From positions 1,178,001-1,242,000 of the forward strand of contig CAVOWL010000004.1 of assembly GCA_963700105.1 (NCBI GenBank): a stretch of 64,000 bases of DNA. Reading direction: 5' to 3'. A model generated the notes under the pieces. The model was not told the origin of the DNA and ran no database searches. It saw only the letters and a program-made list of their open reading frames with translations. Of this stretch, positions 16,831 to 25,344 are shown piece by piece; positions within the stretch are counted from its first letter, which is position 1; each line of letters begins with the position of its first letter. This DNA comes from CAVUWL01 sp963700105 (GTDB lineage Bacteria > Actinomycetota > Thermoleophilia > Solirubrobacterales > 70-9). The translations under genes and the position numbers were made by a program.

Positions 16831-16943
16831 TCACCGGGGGCCCGCGCTGACCCGAAACGGCGGCGTGCCCGCGAGCTTGCCGCCTTCGATCGTCAGAGTG
16901 GACCCGCTGATGAACCCGGACGCATCGGAGCAGAGCCAGCAGT
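16831..16943 (-). pseudogene. short-chain dehydrogenase remnant (C-terminus only)
   Basis: On the minus strand one frame reads WLCSDASGFISGSTLTIEGG followed by KLAGTPPFR, and it stops at TGA 16833-16831. This is the C-terminal signature of SDR oxidoreductases (LxSDASGFITGxTLxVDGG). No Rossmann start, YxxxK or upstream body is found. A few further residues (GAIGESDDVYH, another frame) may be more of the same gene after a frameshift. It abuts and slightly overlaps the MarR remnant on the other strand, as expected at a deletion or rearrangement junction. Confidence 0.66.
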
Positions 16944-17281
16944 TCGCAGTGATAAACGTCGTCGCTCTCACCGATGGCCCCTCCCAGCAGGAGGTGGGCA
17001 CCCAGATAGACTCGACCCGAGCGGGCTAATTGCGACGATCGATGAGCTCGAAGCGCGTGGTTTGGCTCGAGCGCCGTCGCAGCGAGAAGGACCGGAGGCG
17101 CCATGCCCTCTACCTGACTGAGGCAGGACAGGTGAAGCTGGGGGAAGGTCGCCAGGCGGCGCGTGGTCGCGCCGAGGAGCTCACCTCGGCGCTCACCCCC
17201 AAGGAGCCGGGCCGTCTTGTTGGATCTGCTGAGGAAACTTCTCTAGATGCGGCATTGTTGGCCAAGCACACCACCGGCTGA
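16928..17281 (+). pseudogene. MarR family regulator remnant with two frameshifts
   Basis: Three pieces in alternating frames assemble into a MarR winged helix. Frame 2 gives QQFAVINVVALTDGPSQQEV (from about 16940) before a TAA at 17027. Frame 1 gives DPSGLIATIDELEARGLAR (17014-17070). Frame 2 again gives KDRRRHALYLTEAGQVKLGE (from 17087) to the TGA at 17281. DPSGL...DELEARGL and DRRRHALYLTEAG are the MarR recognition helix and wing. The N-terminal dimerisation helix is missing. The two compensating shifts, near 17010 and 17086, plus the missing start indicate a decayed gene. Confidence 0.75.
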
Positions 17282-17314
17282 ACGGCCGCCGTCGGTTTGC
17301 GCAGAACTTGCCAG

Positions 17315-17341
17315 GGGGCCGGCTGCAGATCAGCCGGCCCC
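17315..17341 (+). terminator. terminator-like hairpin
   Basis: A perfect 11-bp stem, GGGGCCGGCTG with CAGCCGGCCCC, and a 5-nt loop. No T-tract follows, as is usual for hairpin-only terminators in high-GC actinobacteria. It lies 34 bases after the end of the MarR remnant. Confidence 0.55.
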
Positions 17342-17528
17342 TCCGCTCAGCCCCAACTTCGGCGCCGGTCGCGTTGGAGGATGGGGGCGGTGGCCATCAA
17401 TTCCCACAGCCACAAACGCATAATGTTGAGGCCTTTCTCTCGGACCTTGTAGGTTGAGGACAGGCTCAGGTACCGTGGGTCGCTCAACGATGGTTCTGTG
17501 CTCATCAGGACGACGATGAGGATTTGTC

Positions 17529-17987
17529 ATGAATAAACCTGTGTTGTTCTGCTACGACGGATCGGACGGCTCGAGGTCGGCGCTACTGGCTGCAGGCGAG
17601 CTTGTAACGCACCCCGCCGATGCCGTGGTTCTGGCCGTGTGGATGCCGGCAGTAGTCAGCCTAGTACGAGCAGGCTCGTTTCTGACCGCCGTACCCAACG
17701 AGGGCGAGATAGACGAGCAAGAGGCCGCCTCCGCAAAGCGAATCGCCGAAGAGGGTGCCGCGGGAGCCCGAGCGCACGGCTACAACGCCTCGGCACGAAT
17801 CGCGAAAGCCGAGATCTCAGTCGTCGGGACGATTGGCGAGATCGCTCAAGAAATCGACGCTGGGCTGATTGTTTGCGGCCAGCGTGGACGCGGCGCGATC
17901 CGCAGCACCCTACTGGGCAGCGTCTCGCATGGACTCTCGACGCACGCGCAACGGCCGGTGCTGATCGTTCCTGACCGCGCTAGGTAA
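17529..17987 (+). CDS. universal stress protein (UspA family)
   Basis: A 152-residue single Usp domain. It starts PVLFCYDGSDGSRSALLAAG, with the conserved YDGS strand-loop, and ends with the ATP-binding signature G-x2-G-x9-GS (GQRGRGAIRSTLLGSVS) before PVLIVPDR. The nucleotide-binding type is therefore predicted, and it would act in the cytosol under starvation or stress. GAGGA lies about nine bases upstream of the ATG. Monocistronic. Confidence 0.9.
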   Translation: MNKPVLFCYDGSDGSRSALLAAGELVTHPADAVVLAVWMPAVVSLVRAGSFLTAVPNEGEIDEQEAASAKRIAEEGAAGARAHGYNASARIAKAEISVVGTIGEIAQEIDAGLIVCGQRGRGAIRSTLLGSVSHGLSTHAQRPVLIVPDRAR

Positions 17988-18018
17988 TTGTCGCCGGATC
18001 GGTGAGAGGGGCGCTCGC

Positions 18019-19707
18019 TCAGCTGGGAGCTGAAGGCGGGCGGTCCGCGAGTTCGGTTGGGGAGGTGCTTTGGGACGCGGTCGGTCTGTTTTTCGCGACG
18101 CCGTCTAACAGCCTGATCTGTTCAATGTGCACGGTTACACCGAAGTGACAGCAGGGACCGGTGACCAAAACGGCGGTCGCTGGCGCCGCCGCTCCCGACG
18201 GGATTGCGGTTGCGTAATCCACCGCTTTCTTTGGCGCAGGGGTACTGATCTTGCTTTTTGACGGGAGAATGAGGAGTGCGAGTAACAGCCCCAGGGCAAA
18301 GATTCCTGCGGCCCAGGCGAACGCGGTGGTGTAGCCGTGGATTGATGCCGCATTGATGACTCCGGTCGTCCCAGCGTGGCTGGAAGCGTAGGCGGCGGTC
18401 GCGCTGGCGAAGATTGTGCTCAAGAGCGCGGTGCCAACCGAGCCACCTACCTGCTGGGAGGTGTTGACCATCGCGGAGGCGACGCCGGCCTCGGAGCTCT
18501 CGATTCCGAGTGTCGCCGTGCTAAAGGCGGGTGCAAAGATGCAGCCCATGCCGAGGCCGATGATGACCAGGGCGGGCAGGACATGGCTCGCGTAGCTGGC
18601 ACCGGGGGAAAGACGTGTTAGCAAGAGCATCGCGATCAATCCGAGCGTCATCCCGACCGCAACCAGCGGCTTTGCGCCTGTGCGGTAGAGCAGTTTGGTC
18701 TGCACCGTCGTGGAGGTGAGGACGAGCGCTGCGGTCATCGGCAGGAATGAGAGGCCGGTCTTAATCGGAGAGAAGCCGAGGTTCTCTTGCATGTAGTAGG
18801 TCAAGAAGAGGAAGAGCGCGAAGATCCCGGCGCCCGCTAGCAGGATCGACAGGTAGGCGCCGCCACGGGCACGGTCCCTCACGATGTGTAGCGGGAGGAG
18901 GGGATCAGTCCTGCGGCGCTCAACTGCCACGAACGCGACGAGCAGAATCACGCTGGCGGCGAGCGAGACGATCGTCAGCGGTGCCGTCCACGAGTGCGTC
19001 TCGGCGTTGGAGAACCCGTAGACCAGCGCGAAAAGGCCCCCGCCGGCGAGGAGGACACCCGGGATGTCGATGCGAGGACGTCCCTCAGGGGGATGGTTTT
19101 GCAAGAGCCTCAGTGCGACCAAGACAGTCGGTAACGCGATCAGCACGTTGACGTACAAACACCACCTCCACGACAGCGTTTGCGTCAGCACCCCGCCGAG
19201 GATCAGGCCAACTGACGCGCCGCCTCCGGCGATCGCGCCGAAGATGCCAAACGCCTTCGCCCGATCGGGCGAGCCGGCAAACGTCACCGTCAGCAGCGAC
19301 AGCGCCGACGGTGCGAGCAGAGCACCGAACGCACCCTGCAGCGCCCGCGCGCCAACGAGCATGCCGAAGGATTGCGCTAACCCTCCGATCGCGGAGGCAC
19401 CCGCGAAGCCGATAAGCCCGGCGATGAAGGTCCACTTGCGCCCAAACAGATCCCCAAGCTTTCCCCCCAGCAGTAGGAGACTGCCGAACGCCAGCGCGTA
19501 TGCGGTGACGACCCACTGGCGGCTATCGGTGGAGAACCCCAACGAGCGCTGCGCTGAGGGCAGCGCGATGTTCACGATCGTCGCGTCGAGTACGACCATC
19601 AGCTGCGCGACACCGAGCAGGGCCAAGACCGCCCAACGGCGATCGGCGGACGGCGAGCTCGCTGCGGCCCTCACCGGTGCGACCCCAATAGGCTCGCTAC
19701 TCGCCAT
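18019..19707 (-). CDS. MFS multidrug transporter, DHA2 (EmrB/QacA) family
   Basis: A 562-residue proton-coupled exporter of the 14-TM DHA2 type. It has LMVVLDATIVNIALPSAQRS (motif D1), WVVTAYALAFGSLLLLGGKL with GDLFGRK (motif A), and GGASVGLILGGVLTQTLSWR (motif C). A hydrophilic tail of about 75 residues follows the last TM. It overlaps the upstream dehydrogenase gene by 11 bp and is the last gene of an aldo/keto reductase-dehydrogenase-transporter operon. The substrate is unknown; drugs or toxic metabolites are typical. Confidence 0.92.
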   Translation of the reverse strand: MASSEPIGVAPVRAAASSPSADRRWAVLALLGVAQLMVVLDATIVNIALPSAQRSLGFSTDSRQWVVTAYALAFGSLLLLGGKLGDLFGRKWTFIAGLIGFAGASAIGGLAQSFGMLVGARALQGAFGALLAPSALSLLTVTFAGSPDRAKAFGIFGAIAGGGASVGLILGGVLTQTLSWRWCLYVNVLIALPTVLVALRLLQNHPPEGRPRIDIPGVLLAGGGLFALVYGFSNAETHSWTAPLTIVSLAASVILLVAFVAVERRRTDPLLPLHIVRDRARGGAYLSILLAGAGIFALFLFLTYYMQENLGFSPIKTGLSFLPMTAALVLTSTTVQTKLLYRTGAKPLVAVGMTLGLIAMLLLTRLSPGASYASHVLPALVIIGLGMGCIFAPAFSTATLGIESSEAGVASAMVNTSQQVGGSVGTALLSTIFASATAAYASSHAGTTGVINAASIHGYTTAFAWAAGIFALGLLLALLILPSKSKISTPAPKKAVDYATAIPSGAAAPATAVLVTGPCCHFGVTVHIEQIRLLDGVAKNRPTASQSTSPTELADRPPSAPS

Positions 19708-20665
19708 CGACGGTATCCACGCTACGCGACACTGGCCCCGCGTCGGCGCCCTCAGCCCTCAACGACGGTCTCGCTGGTCTGTTCCGCGCGAGAGCCTGAA
19801 ATAGCGCCGTGATGTCCCGATGCTCGAAGCCGAGCTCGCTTGCCAAGCTCAAAGCCTCATTGGCGGCGCGGGCTGAGGCCAGCGGCACCCCCAGCTCACC
19901 AGCGATCCCCAGCGCGAGGCGGATGTCCTTTTGCATCAGACCCACATCGAACCAGGCGTCATTCGGGAGGTCGAGCACTAGCGGTGCGCGCGCCTTCAGC
20001 ATCGGTGAGCCAATCGGGCTCTCGGTCATCACCCGAGCGGCAAGCTGCGGGTCGATCCCGTCGCGCTGCGCGAGCAAGAGCCCCTCCGAGAAGGCCAATA
20101 TCTGCACGGCGAGGCTGATATTGACTGCCAGCTTGAGCACCAGCCCCTGACCGTTAGCACCGACCCGAGTTGGCGTCCCCAGCTCGTGGAGCACCGGCTC
20201 GACCCGGTTGAAGGCTTGCTCCTCCCCGCCGACCATGATCGTCAGCGTCCCAGATTGCACCTGGGGAACGCTGCCGGAGACAGGCGCGTCGAGCATCAGC
20301 GCGCCGGTCCCCCGCACGCGCTTGGCCACCTCGCGACTGACGCGGGGGCTGACCGTGCTCACGTCCACCCACACCTTCCCGGCTTTGAGGCCGGCGAGGA
20401 TCCCGTCGGGCCCGGCTGCGACATCCTCGAGGGCGGCGTCGTCGGGGATCGATGTGAATACGATGTCTGCCGCCACGGCGAGCTCGCGTGGCGAATCGCA
20501 CCACCCCAGGCCTTCGTCTATGAGGTGCTGCGCACGCCCTTTGGTTCTTGCCTCTCCGTAGACCACATACCCCGCCGCGAGAAGGCGGGCGGCCATATTG
20601 CCGCCCATATGTCCGAGGCCGACAAAGCCGATCGTCGTGGCCGCTCTGTGCTGCGTCGTGGCCAT
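19697..20665 (-). CDS. NAD(P)-dependent beta-hydroxyacid dehydrogenase (3-HIBADH family)
   Basis: A 322-residue protein of the 3-hydroxyisobutyrate dehydrogenase/GLYR1 family. IGFVGLGHMGGNMAARLLAA (12-31) is the dinucleotide-binding glycine motif, DAPVSGSVPQVQSGTLTIMV is the substrate-binding motif, and Lys in LVLKLAVNISL takes the place of the catalytic lysine. The start at 20665 is chosen for the strong AAGGAG six bases upstream. The longer frame to 20782 begins in the preceding intergenic region. It sits between the aldo/keto reductase and MFS genes, so it may reduce or oxidise a small hydroxyacid or aldehyde handled by all three. Confidence 0.9.
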   Translation of the reverse strand: MATTQHRAATTIGFVGLGHMGGNMAARLLAAGYVVYGEARTKGRAQHLIDEGLGWCDSPRELAVAADIVFTSIPDDAALEDVAAGPDGILAGLKAGKVWVDVSTVSPRVSREVAKRVRGTGALMLDAPVSGSVPQVQSGTLTIMVGGEEQAFNRVEPVLHELGTPTRVGANGQGLVLKLAVNISLAVQILAFSEGLLLAQRDGIDPQLAARVMTESPIGSPMLKARAPLVLDLPNDAWFDVGLMQKDIRLALGIAGELGVPLASARAANEALSLASELGFEHRDITALFQALARNRPARPSLRAEGADAGPVSRSVDTVDGE

Positions 20666-20702
20666 CTCGTGCTCCTTCTTCATGCGGTTTGGCTTCACAT
20701 CG

Positions 20703-21725
20703 CTATTCAGCGGACGGCATTGCCTCCGGCGAGGGCCCTCCGACGGGTTTCGATCCCGCCATGATTCGGTCGATCTGCTCAAGGTCGGCCTCGCTCAGCC
20801 TCAGCTCGGCGGCTGCGAGGCTGTCCTGGATGTGGGCTGGGTGTCGTGCGCCTACGATCGCAACGTCGACTGCCGGATTCGCCAGCGTCCAGGCAATAGC
20901 GAGCTGTGCCACCGTGCAGTCCAGTGAATCGGCGGCGAATCGCGTCAGCTCATCGACGACCTCTAGGTTGCGGCGGAAGGAACTACCGCGGAACACAGGG
21001 CTCGCGCTTCGCCAGTCCTCCTCCGCGAACGAGGTATCGGCGCCCATGCTTCCGGTGAGAAGCCCATGCGATAGTGGGCCGTAGACGAGAACCCCGATGT
21101 CCTGTCCCCGCGTGTGGGGGAGCAGCTCAGCCTCGATGTCCCGGCGGAAAAGATGGTAGGGGGACTGCACCGTCTCCACCGGCCGCGTGCGGGAGAACTC
21201 CTGTATCTGAGCCACGTCGAAGTTCGAGACTCCGACGTGGCGGATCTTGCCTTCGTCCACGAGCTCTTGAAGCGCCGCCGCGGTCTCGCTGAAGGGCACC
21301 GATGGATCGGGCCAGTGCACCTGGTAGAGATCGATGTGATCCACCCTGAGCGCCTTAAGACTTTCCTCGACTCCGCTGCGAAGCCAGGCTCGGCTCGAGT
21401 CGCGGACGAGGCCATCCTCGGTCATACGCAGGCCGCCCTTGGTCGCGATCACGATCTCATCACGGCGGTTGTCGAGATCGTCTCGCAGTGCCAGACCGAG
21501 GAGTCGCTCCGAGGCGCCAAAACCGTAGCCCTGAGCGGTGTCAAAAATGTTTACCCCGAGCTCGCGACTGCGCCGAATCGCCGCGATCCCCTCCCCTCGG
21601 TCAAACGCACCCCACTCACCACCTAGCTGCCAGGTACCGAAGGCAATCGGGGAAACCTCCAGATCGGTCAATCCGAGTCTGACAGCGCTCAACAGATCTG
21701 GGCTCATCTGGCTCACCATCCTCAT
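20703..21725 (-). CDS. aldo/keto reductase
   Basis: A 340-residue NADPH-dependent (beta/alpha)8-barrel reductase. The catalytic tetrad is visible: Asp and Tyr in FDTAQGYGFGASE, Lys in IATKGG and His in YQVHWPD. The IRHVGVSNFDVAQIQE strand and the C-terminal VAIVGARHPAHIQDSLAAAE cofactor segment are typical of the AKR family acting on aldehydes and sugars. The first ATG has GAGGA about ten bases upstream; an ATG six codons in is an alternative. It is the first gene of a three-gene operon, 37 bases before the dehydrogenase. Confidence 0.9.
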   Translation of the reverse strand: MRMVSQMSPDLLSAVRLGLTDLEVSPIAFGTWQLGGEWGAFDRGEGIAAIRRSRELGVNIFDTAQGYGFGASERLLGLALRDDLDNRRDEIVIATKGGLRMTEDGLVRDSSRAWLRSGVEESLKALRVDHIDLYQVHWPDPSVPFSETAAALQELVDEGKIRHVGVSNFDVAQIQEFSRTRPVETVQSPYHLFRRDIEAELLPHTRGQDIGVLVYGPLSHGLLTGSMGADTSFAEEDWRSASPVFRGSSFRRNLEVVDELTRFAADSLDCTVAQLAIAWTLANPAVDVAIVGARHPAHIQDSLAAAELRLSEADLEQIDRIMAGSKPVGGPSPEAMPSAE

Positions 21726-22008
21726 TTGTTGTCATTCCTCGCCGATCAATGAGCGTTGAAAGCAAGCTTCCCACCAACAAGAGGGCACCGCAAATCCAAA
21801 TTTGCCTGAGCCAGACCCGGCTCTGGGATGCTCAGCATGGGCTCGGTGCTCGGAGGCCCACGTCCGAATTCCCCCAAGGTCGCTCCTTGAAAAGCCGACC
21901 ACGGTCCCAATATGGTCGTGAGGGTATGCGCGCCCCTCCCGGCCCTTGATTCTGATCGACCCCGCATCGGATACCTCGCCACGGATGCGCGGGTACGGTT
22001 CCTGAAAG

Positions 22009-23235
22009 ATGTGGGACGCTTCGACATTCCGCTTCGATCCGCCACGGCTTCGCACCGTCGCTGACCCCGGCGAGGAGCGCCACGCCACCTGGTTTGAGCT
22101 CTATTTCGACCTCGTATTTGTAGTCGCGGTTGGCGAGCTGGCAGCCGCGCTGGCGAGGGAACCCTCAGCCGCCGTCTTCGCCCGCTTCGTCGGGCTGTTT
22201 GTCGTCGTTGCCTGGGCATGGGCGGGGTACACATTCTACGCCAACCGCTTTGACACAGACGACCTCCCATACCGGCTGGCAAAGTCGGGGGCGATGCTCG
22301 CAATCGCTGCTGTTGCGATCAACGTCCACTTGGTGATGAAGGGTCAGGGAGGTACGGTCGGGTTTGCGGTCGGATATGTGGTCGTGCGCTCCCTGCTGGT
22401 CTTGCTCTACATCCGCGCTCGACTGCACATCCACGGGCAAGGCCGCGCCCTGATCGACGCCTACCTAGCCGGCTTCTCGCTCACGACCGGACTCTGGCTC
22501 CTCTCGATCTTCGTGCCGGAGCCATACCGCCTCGTGCTCTGGGGAATCGCGATCGGGATCGACCTCACGATCCCGCCCCGAGCCTGGCGCGCCCTTACCG
22601 GTGCTCCCATCGTCGTCTCGCACCTGACCGAGCGCTTCGGCACCTTCTTCATCATTGTGCTCGGCGCGGCCGTGGCCGGCGTTGTGGCGGGAGTTGCCGA
22701 TTTCGAGCTCAGCCTTGCGTCCTGGGCGGTTGCAGGCGTCTGCTTCTTGATCGGGCTGATCCTCTGGTGGATTTACTTTGACCTCGCCGACACCTCGGTG
22801 GTCGGGCGGGGCGCTCTCGGCCTCGTTTACACGTATGGCCATTTCCCCCTGCTCGCGGGCGTCGCCGCATTCGGGGCTGGCACGAAGCTCGCGATCACCG
22901 GCGCGGCTGACCCCGGCCTCATCGCGGGTGCCCGCTGGGCGCTCGCCGGCGGCATTGCGGCGTTTGCTCTTTCTCTGTCGGTCTTTCACCTCGGCGCAGA
23001 GTGGACCTCTCTCCGGGACCGCACCTTGCTCGGCCGCCTACTGCTTTCTGCCGCCGCGATTGTCCTGGCAGCGGCAGGCGGGGCAATCGCCCCCCTTGCG
23101 TTCGTCAGCCTCCTCCTGGCCGCCGGGATCGCCCAGCTGCTGCTCGAGGCCTCAACCGTCTCGGTAGGCGCCGCGAGCGTATGGGAACCGCCGCAGGCCA
23201 CGGGGGACGTCGCCGACCGGGAAGGCCGGACTTAG
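22009..23235 (+). CDS. ltrA: low temperature requirement A (LtrA) family membrane protein
   Basis: A 408-residue polytopic membrane protein with about ten hydrophobic segments. The LtrA hallmarks are ATWFELYFDLVFVVAVGELA near the N-terminus, the YxFYANRFDTDDLPYRL loop, and HLTERFGTFFIIVLGAAV mid-protein. In most relatives I know, the last motif reads ERFGxFxIIVLGE, so the usual acidic residue is replaced by Ala here. LtrA was named from a Listeria cold-growth mutant, and its molecular role is unresolved. Divergent from the aldo/keto reductase operon. The ribosome binding site is weak. Confidence 0.88.
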   Translation: MWDASTFRFDPPRLRTVADPGEERHATWFELYFDLVFVVAVGELAAALAREPSAAVFARFVGLFVVVAWAWAGYTFYANRFDTDDLPYRLAKSGAMLAIAAVAINVHLVMKGQGGTVGFAVGYVVVRSLLVLLYIRARLHIHGQGRALIDAYLAGFSLTTGLWLLSIFVPEPYRLVLWGIAIGIDLTIPPRAWRALTGAPIVVSHLTERFGTFFIIVLGAAVAGVVAGVADFELSLASWAVAGVCFLIGLILWWIYFDLADTSVVGRGALGLVYTYGHFPLLAGVAAFGAGTKLAITGAADPGLIAGARWALAGGIAAFALSLSVFHLGAEWTSLRDRTLLGRLLLSAAAIVLAAAGGAIAPLAFVSLLLAAGIAQLLLEASTVSVGAASVWEPPQATGDVADREGRT

Positions 23236-23435
23236 GCAGTGGCCGAAGCCGCCTTAAATCGATCCAGACTGATCTTCGACGTGATTCTCGATCACCATCA
23301 CGGGGGGCTAGAGACCGCAGCTGATCCTCACTTCTTCCAGCAGAAAGCCTTTAGGTCCAGGTACGCCCGTTGGCTTACCTCATGGGGCCACTCTGTCGAT
23401 GGCTCAGCAGCGAGAGCAATTGCTCGCGCTGCCAA

Positions 23436-23475
23436 GTACCGCTCCAGCGAAGCGGTTTAGCCGAAGGAGCGGTAC
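23436..23475 (+). promoter_or_regulatory. 5' leader hairpin burying the ribosome binding site
   Basis: GTACCGCTCC (23436-23445) and GGAGCGGTAC (23466-23475) form a perfect 10-bp stem with a 20-nt loop. The right arm contains the GGAG of the AAGGAG ribosome binding site of the collagen-like gene, whose ATG is at 23478, two bases after the stem. Folded, the mRNA could not be initiated. This could be a temperature- or protein-responsive translational switch. Confidence 0.68.
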
Positions 23476-23477
23476 CG

Positions 23478-24326
23478 ATGATTAAACATGCAGCCAGGAG
23501 TCCCCGAGCACAGCGGCCGCGATGGTGGCGGACCCCATCGATCCTCCTCGCCGGTGCCGCCCTTTTCATCGTGCTCGGTGGATCCGCGGTCGCCGCGACG
23601 GGCTTGATCAGGGCCGGCGAAATCGCCCCCGGTGCGGTCACCAGCAAGGCGATCAGGAATGGCGCGGTGGAACCCAAGGATCTGAGTATGAGCACGCGAG
23701 CGCTGCTCCAAGGCGACCAGGGCACGACGGGCGCCAAGGGTGATCCTGGCTCAACCGGGAGCGCCGGAATCAACGGCGCCAACGGTGCAAACGGACCCAA
23801 CGGTGCCAACGGTGCCGAAGGCGCCAAAGGCAGCAACGGTGCCAATGGAGCCAATGGAGCCAACGGCCCGAACGGAGCGAACGGCACCAACGGGGTCGAT
23901 GGTACTGACGGAACCAACGGGGTCGATGGGGCTAAAGGCGCCAATGGCATAAATGGGACGAACGGCACCAACGGAACGATCACGCCGCTCTCGGCCAACC
24001 AGGGCCTGACCGCTCTGCCAACCGCAGCTTCGGCAACAACGGTGGTCGAACTCGCGGTCCCGGTCGGCAACTACGTGGTCCTGGCGAAGACGCAGCTCTT
24101 CCAAACAGGAGCCGGCGACAGCGTCGAATGCTTCCTCAAGTCAGGCACCACCACCCTCGACCAGGCCGCGATGAAGACGTTGCCGGCACTGGCCTCGGTC
24201 CCGGCGTCAATGCAGGCCGTGATCACCACGACGACGTCGCCAACCACTCTGAGTGTGCAGTGCACAGTCGCTGTGGCAAACGGCACGGCAAACTACAGCA
24301 GCCTGATTGCGATCCCGACCGCGTAG
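23478..24326 (+). CDS. collagen-like membrane-anchored surface protein
   Basis: A 282-residue protein. A basic start (RSPRAQRPRWWR) is followed by one TM or signal-anchor (PSILLAGAALFIVLGGSAVA, 20-39), then an actinobacterial linker, RAGEIAPGAVTSKAIRNGAV, found ahead of many surface repeats. Residues 79-167 are about 29 uninterrupted Gly-X-Y triplets rich in GAN, GTN and GPN, and a C-terminal beta-rich head (170-282) with two Cys follows. Collagen-like triple helices with trimerising heads are known on bacterial surfaces. The ATG at 23478 has AAGGAG eight bases upstream, inside a hairpin. A stem-loop follows the stop. Confidence 0.82.
   Translation: MIKHAARSPRAQRPRWWRTPSILLAGAALFIVLGGSAVAATGLIRAGEIAPGAVTSKAIRNGAVEPKDLSMSTRALLQGDQGTTGAKGDPGSTGSAGINGANGANGPNGANGAEGAKGSNGANGANGANGPNGANGTNGVDGTDGTNGVDGAKGANGINGTNGTNGTITPLSANQGLTALPTAASATTVVELAVPVGNYVVLAKTQLFQTGAGDSVECFLKSGTTTLDQAAMKTLPALASVPASMQAVITTTTSPTTLSVQCTVAVANGTANYSSLIAIPTA
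23712..23978 (+). repeat. Gly-X-Y (collagen-like) coding repeat
   Basis: An imperfect 9-bp tandem pattern encoding about 29 Gly-X-Y triplets, mainly variants of ggtgccaac, ggagccaat and ggcaccaac. Asn is the most frequent Y residue, whereas Pro/Lys are more usual in bacterial collagens. The DNA is prone to slippage, so length variation between strains is expected. Confidence 0.85.
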
Positions 24327-24338
24327 CTATGCCGATTC

Positions 24339-24365
24339 CTGCTCGGGCCCAGGCGGCCCGAGCAG
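24339..24365 (+). terminator. terminator hairpin after the collagen-like gene
   Basis: A perfect 11-bp stem, CTGCTCGGGCC with GGCCCGAGCAG, and a 5-nt loop, 13 bases after the stop at 24326. A GGG run, not a T-tract, follows, as in many actinobacterial terminators. Confidence 0.65.
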
Positions 24366-24898
24366 GGGTGTGAAGCGCCTGGAGTCAGGTCGCAGGCCGG
24401 CCCTGCCGCCACTCGAGTAACGCTGCTTTTGCCGCCGACCTGATTCCGAGAGGAGCCTTGGCGTTGGCCACCGCGCCGTGGCCAGCCTGGGCGAGGTGGA
24501 TCTCCCTGCTTAAGACCCCGCTGGTGGCGCTGATCTTCGTCGTCTCGGTGGGCGGTCAAGTAGGAAGCCGAGCAGCACTCCCTCTGGCGCGACGGCACCG
24601 TCAAGCGTCAGCGCACACATCCGCGGGCCGTTCCCCTTGCCGTCCGCGCCACGGCAGCACGGGGACCCCGCCCCGCTTCTCCTTGCGCCCCCATACCGCC
24701 AAACGGCAGATCGCCGCGAAAGTCGGGCTCGCAATTCATCAGAGGGGCGCCTTGGCTGACACTGTGCACATCGCGACCACAGGCGAGCTGCGAGCGTGGT
24801 GGCGGCTAGAGCTCCGAGCGCCTCTTCCTCGCCTGACAAAACGGGGGTGGTTGGGGCTGAGCGGACCCGTTCCACCGAGCGTCAGACCCAGGAGCCGG
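24366..24898. other. intergenic, no gene seen
   Basis: No coding frame with motifs was found. The end of this stretch carries GGAG (24891-24894), serving the small secreted protein that follows. Confidence 0.45.
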
Positions 24899-25344
24899 AT
24901 GAAAAACTTTGTTATCAGCCTCGTCGTTTCGTGCAGTGCCATCTTTTCGCTGGGGGTTGGCGCAACCGCGATCGCGTCCCCCACCCCAGAGCTGCAGATC
25001 ACCAAGATCCAGACAGAGACCGACGGACCCTCATGCCGGCAGTGAGCGGCGCCGCCGTGACGTCATGCGAATCCGATCCGATCTATTCGATCACCTTTTT
25101 TTACCGCTGGTCCCATAGGAGAATCCCGGGCACGCAACGGCTGAATCTGAGCGGGCCCGGTCACCCAGACCATTCGCCGGCGGGCAGTCTCTTCGAAGCC
25201 AGTGGCAATAACGCCGACCTAGCGACAGCGGAGGAGTACAAGGTAGCTTCGCTGGCGCTTCCGGCGGAGCACTACAAGTTCCAGGCAACGCTCGATGGGA
25301 TCACGCGGAAGGCCACGGTGACTCTTCGCCTCAGCAACTGCTGA
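24899..25344 (+). pseudogene. small secreted protein, apparently frameshifted
   Basis: The ATG at 24899, with GGAG five bases upstream, begins a clear signal peptide (MKNFVISLVVSCSAIFSLGV followed by GATAIASP), but the frame stops at TGA 25043-25045 after 48 residues. A different frame, open from before 25030 to 25344, continues with protein-like sequence: CESDPIYSITFFYRW, AGSLFEASGNNADLATAEEY and a beta-rich end ATVTLRLSNC. Joining the two needs one shift near 25020-25045. This may be a decayed gene, a sequencing error or a phase-variable secreted protein. I do not recognise the family. Confidence 0.5.

Noticed and set aside
23712..23978. Short tandem repeats resembling a CRISPR array
   Set aside because: The repeat unit is 9 bp, in frame, and encodes Gly-X-Y triplets. 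There are no spacers and no cas genes.
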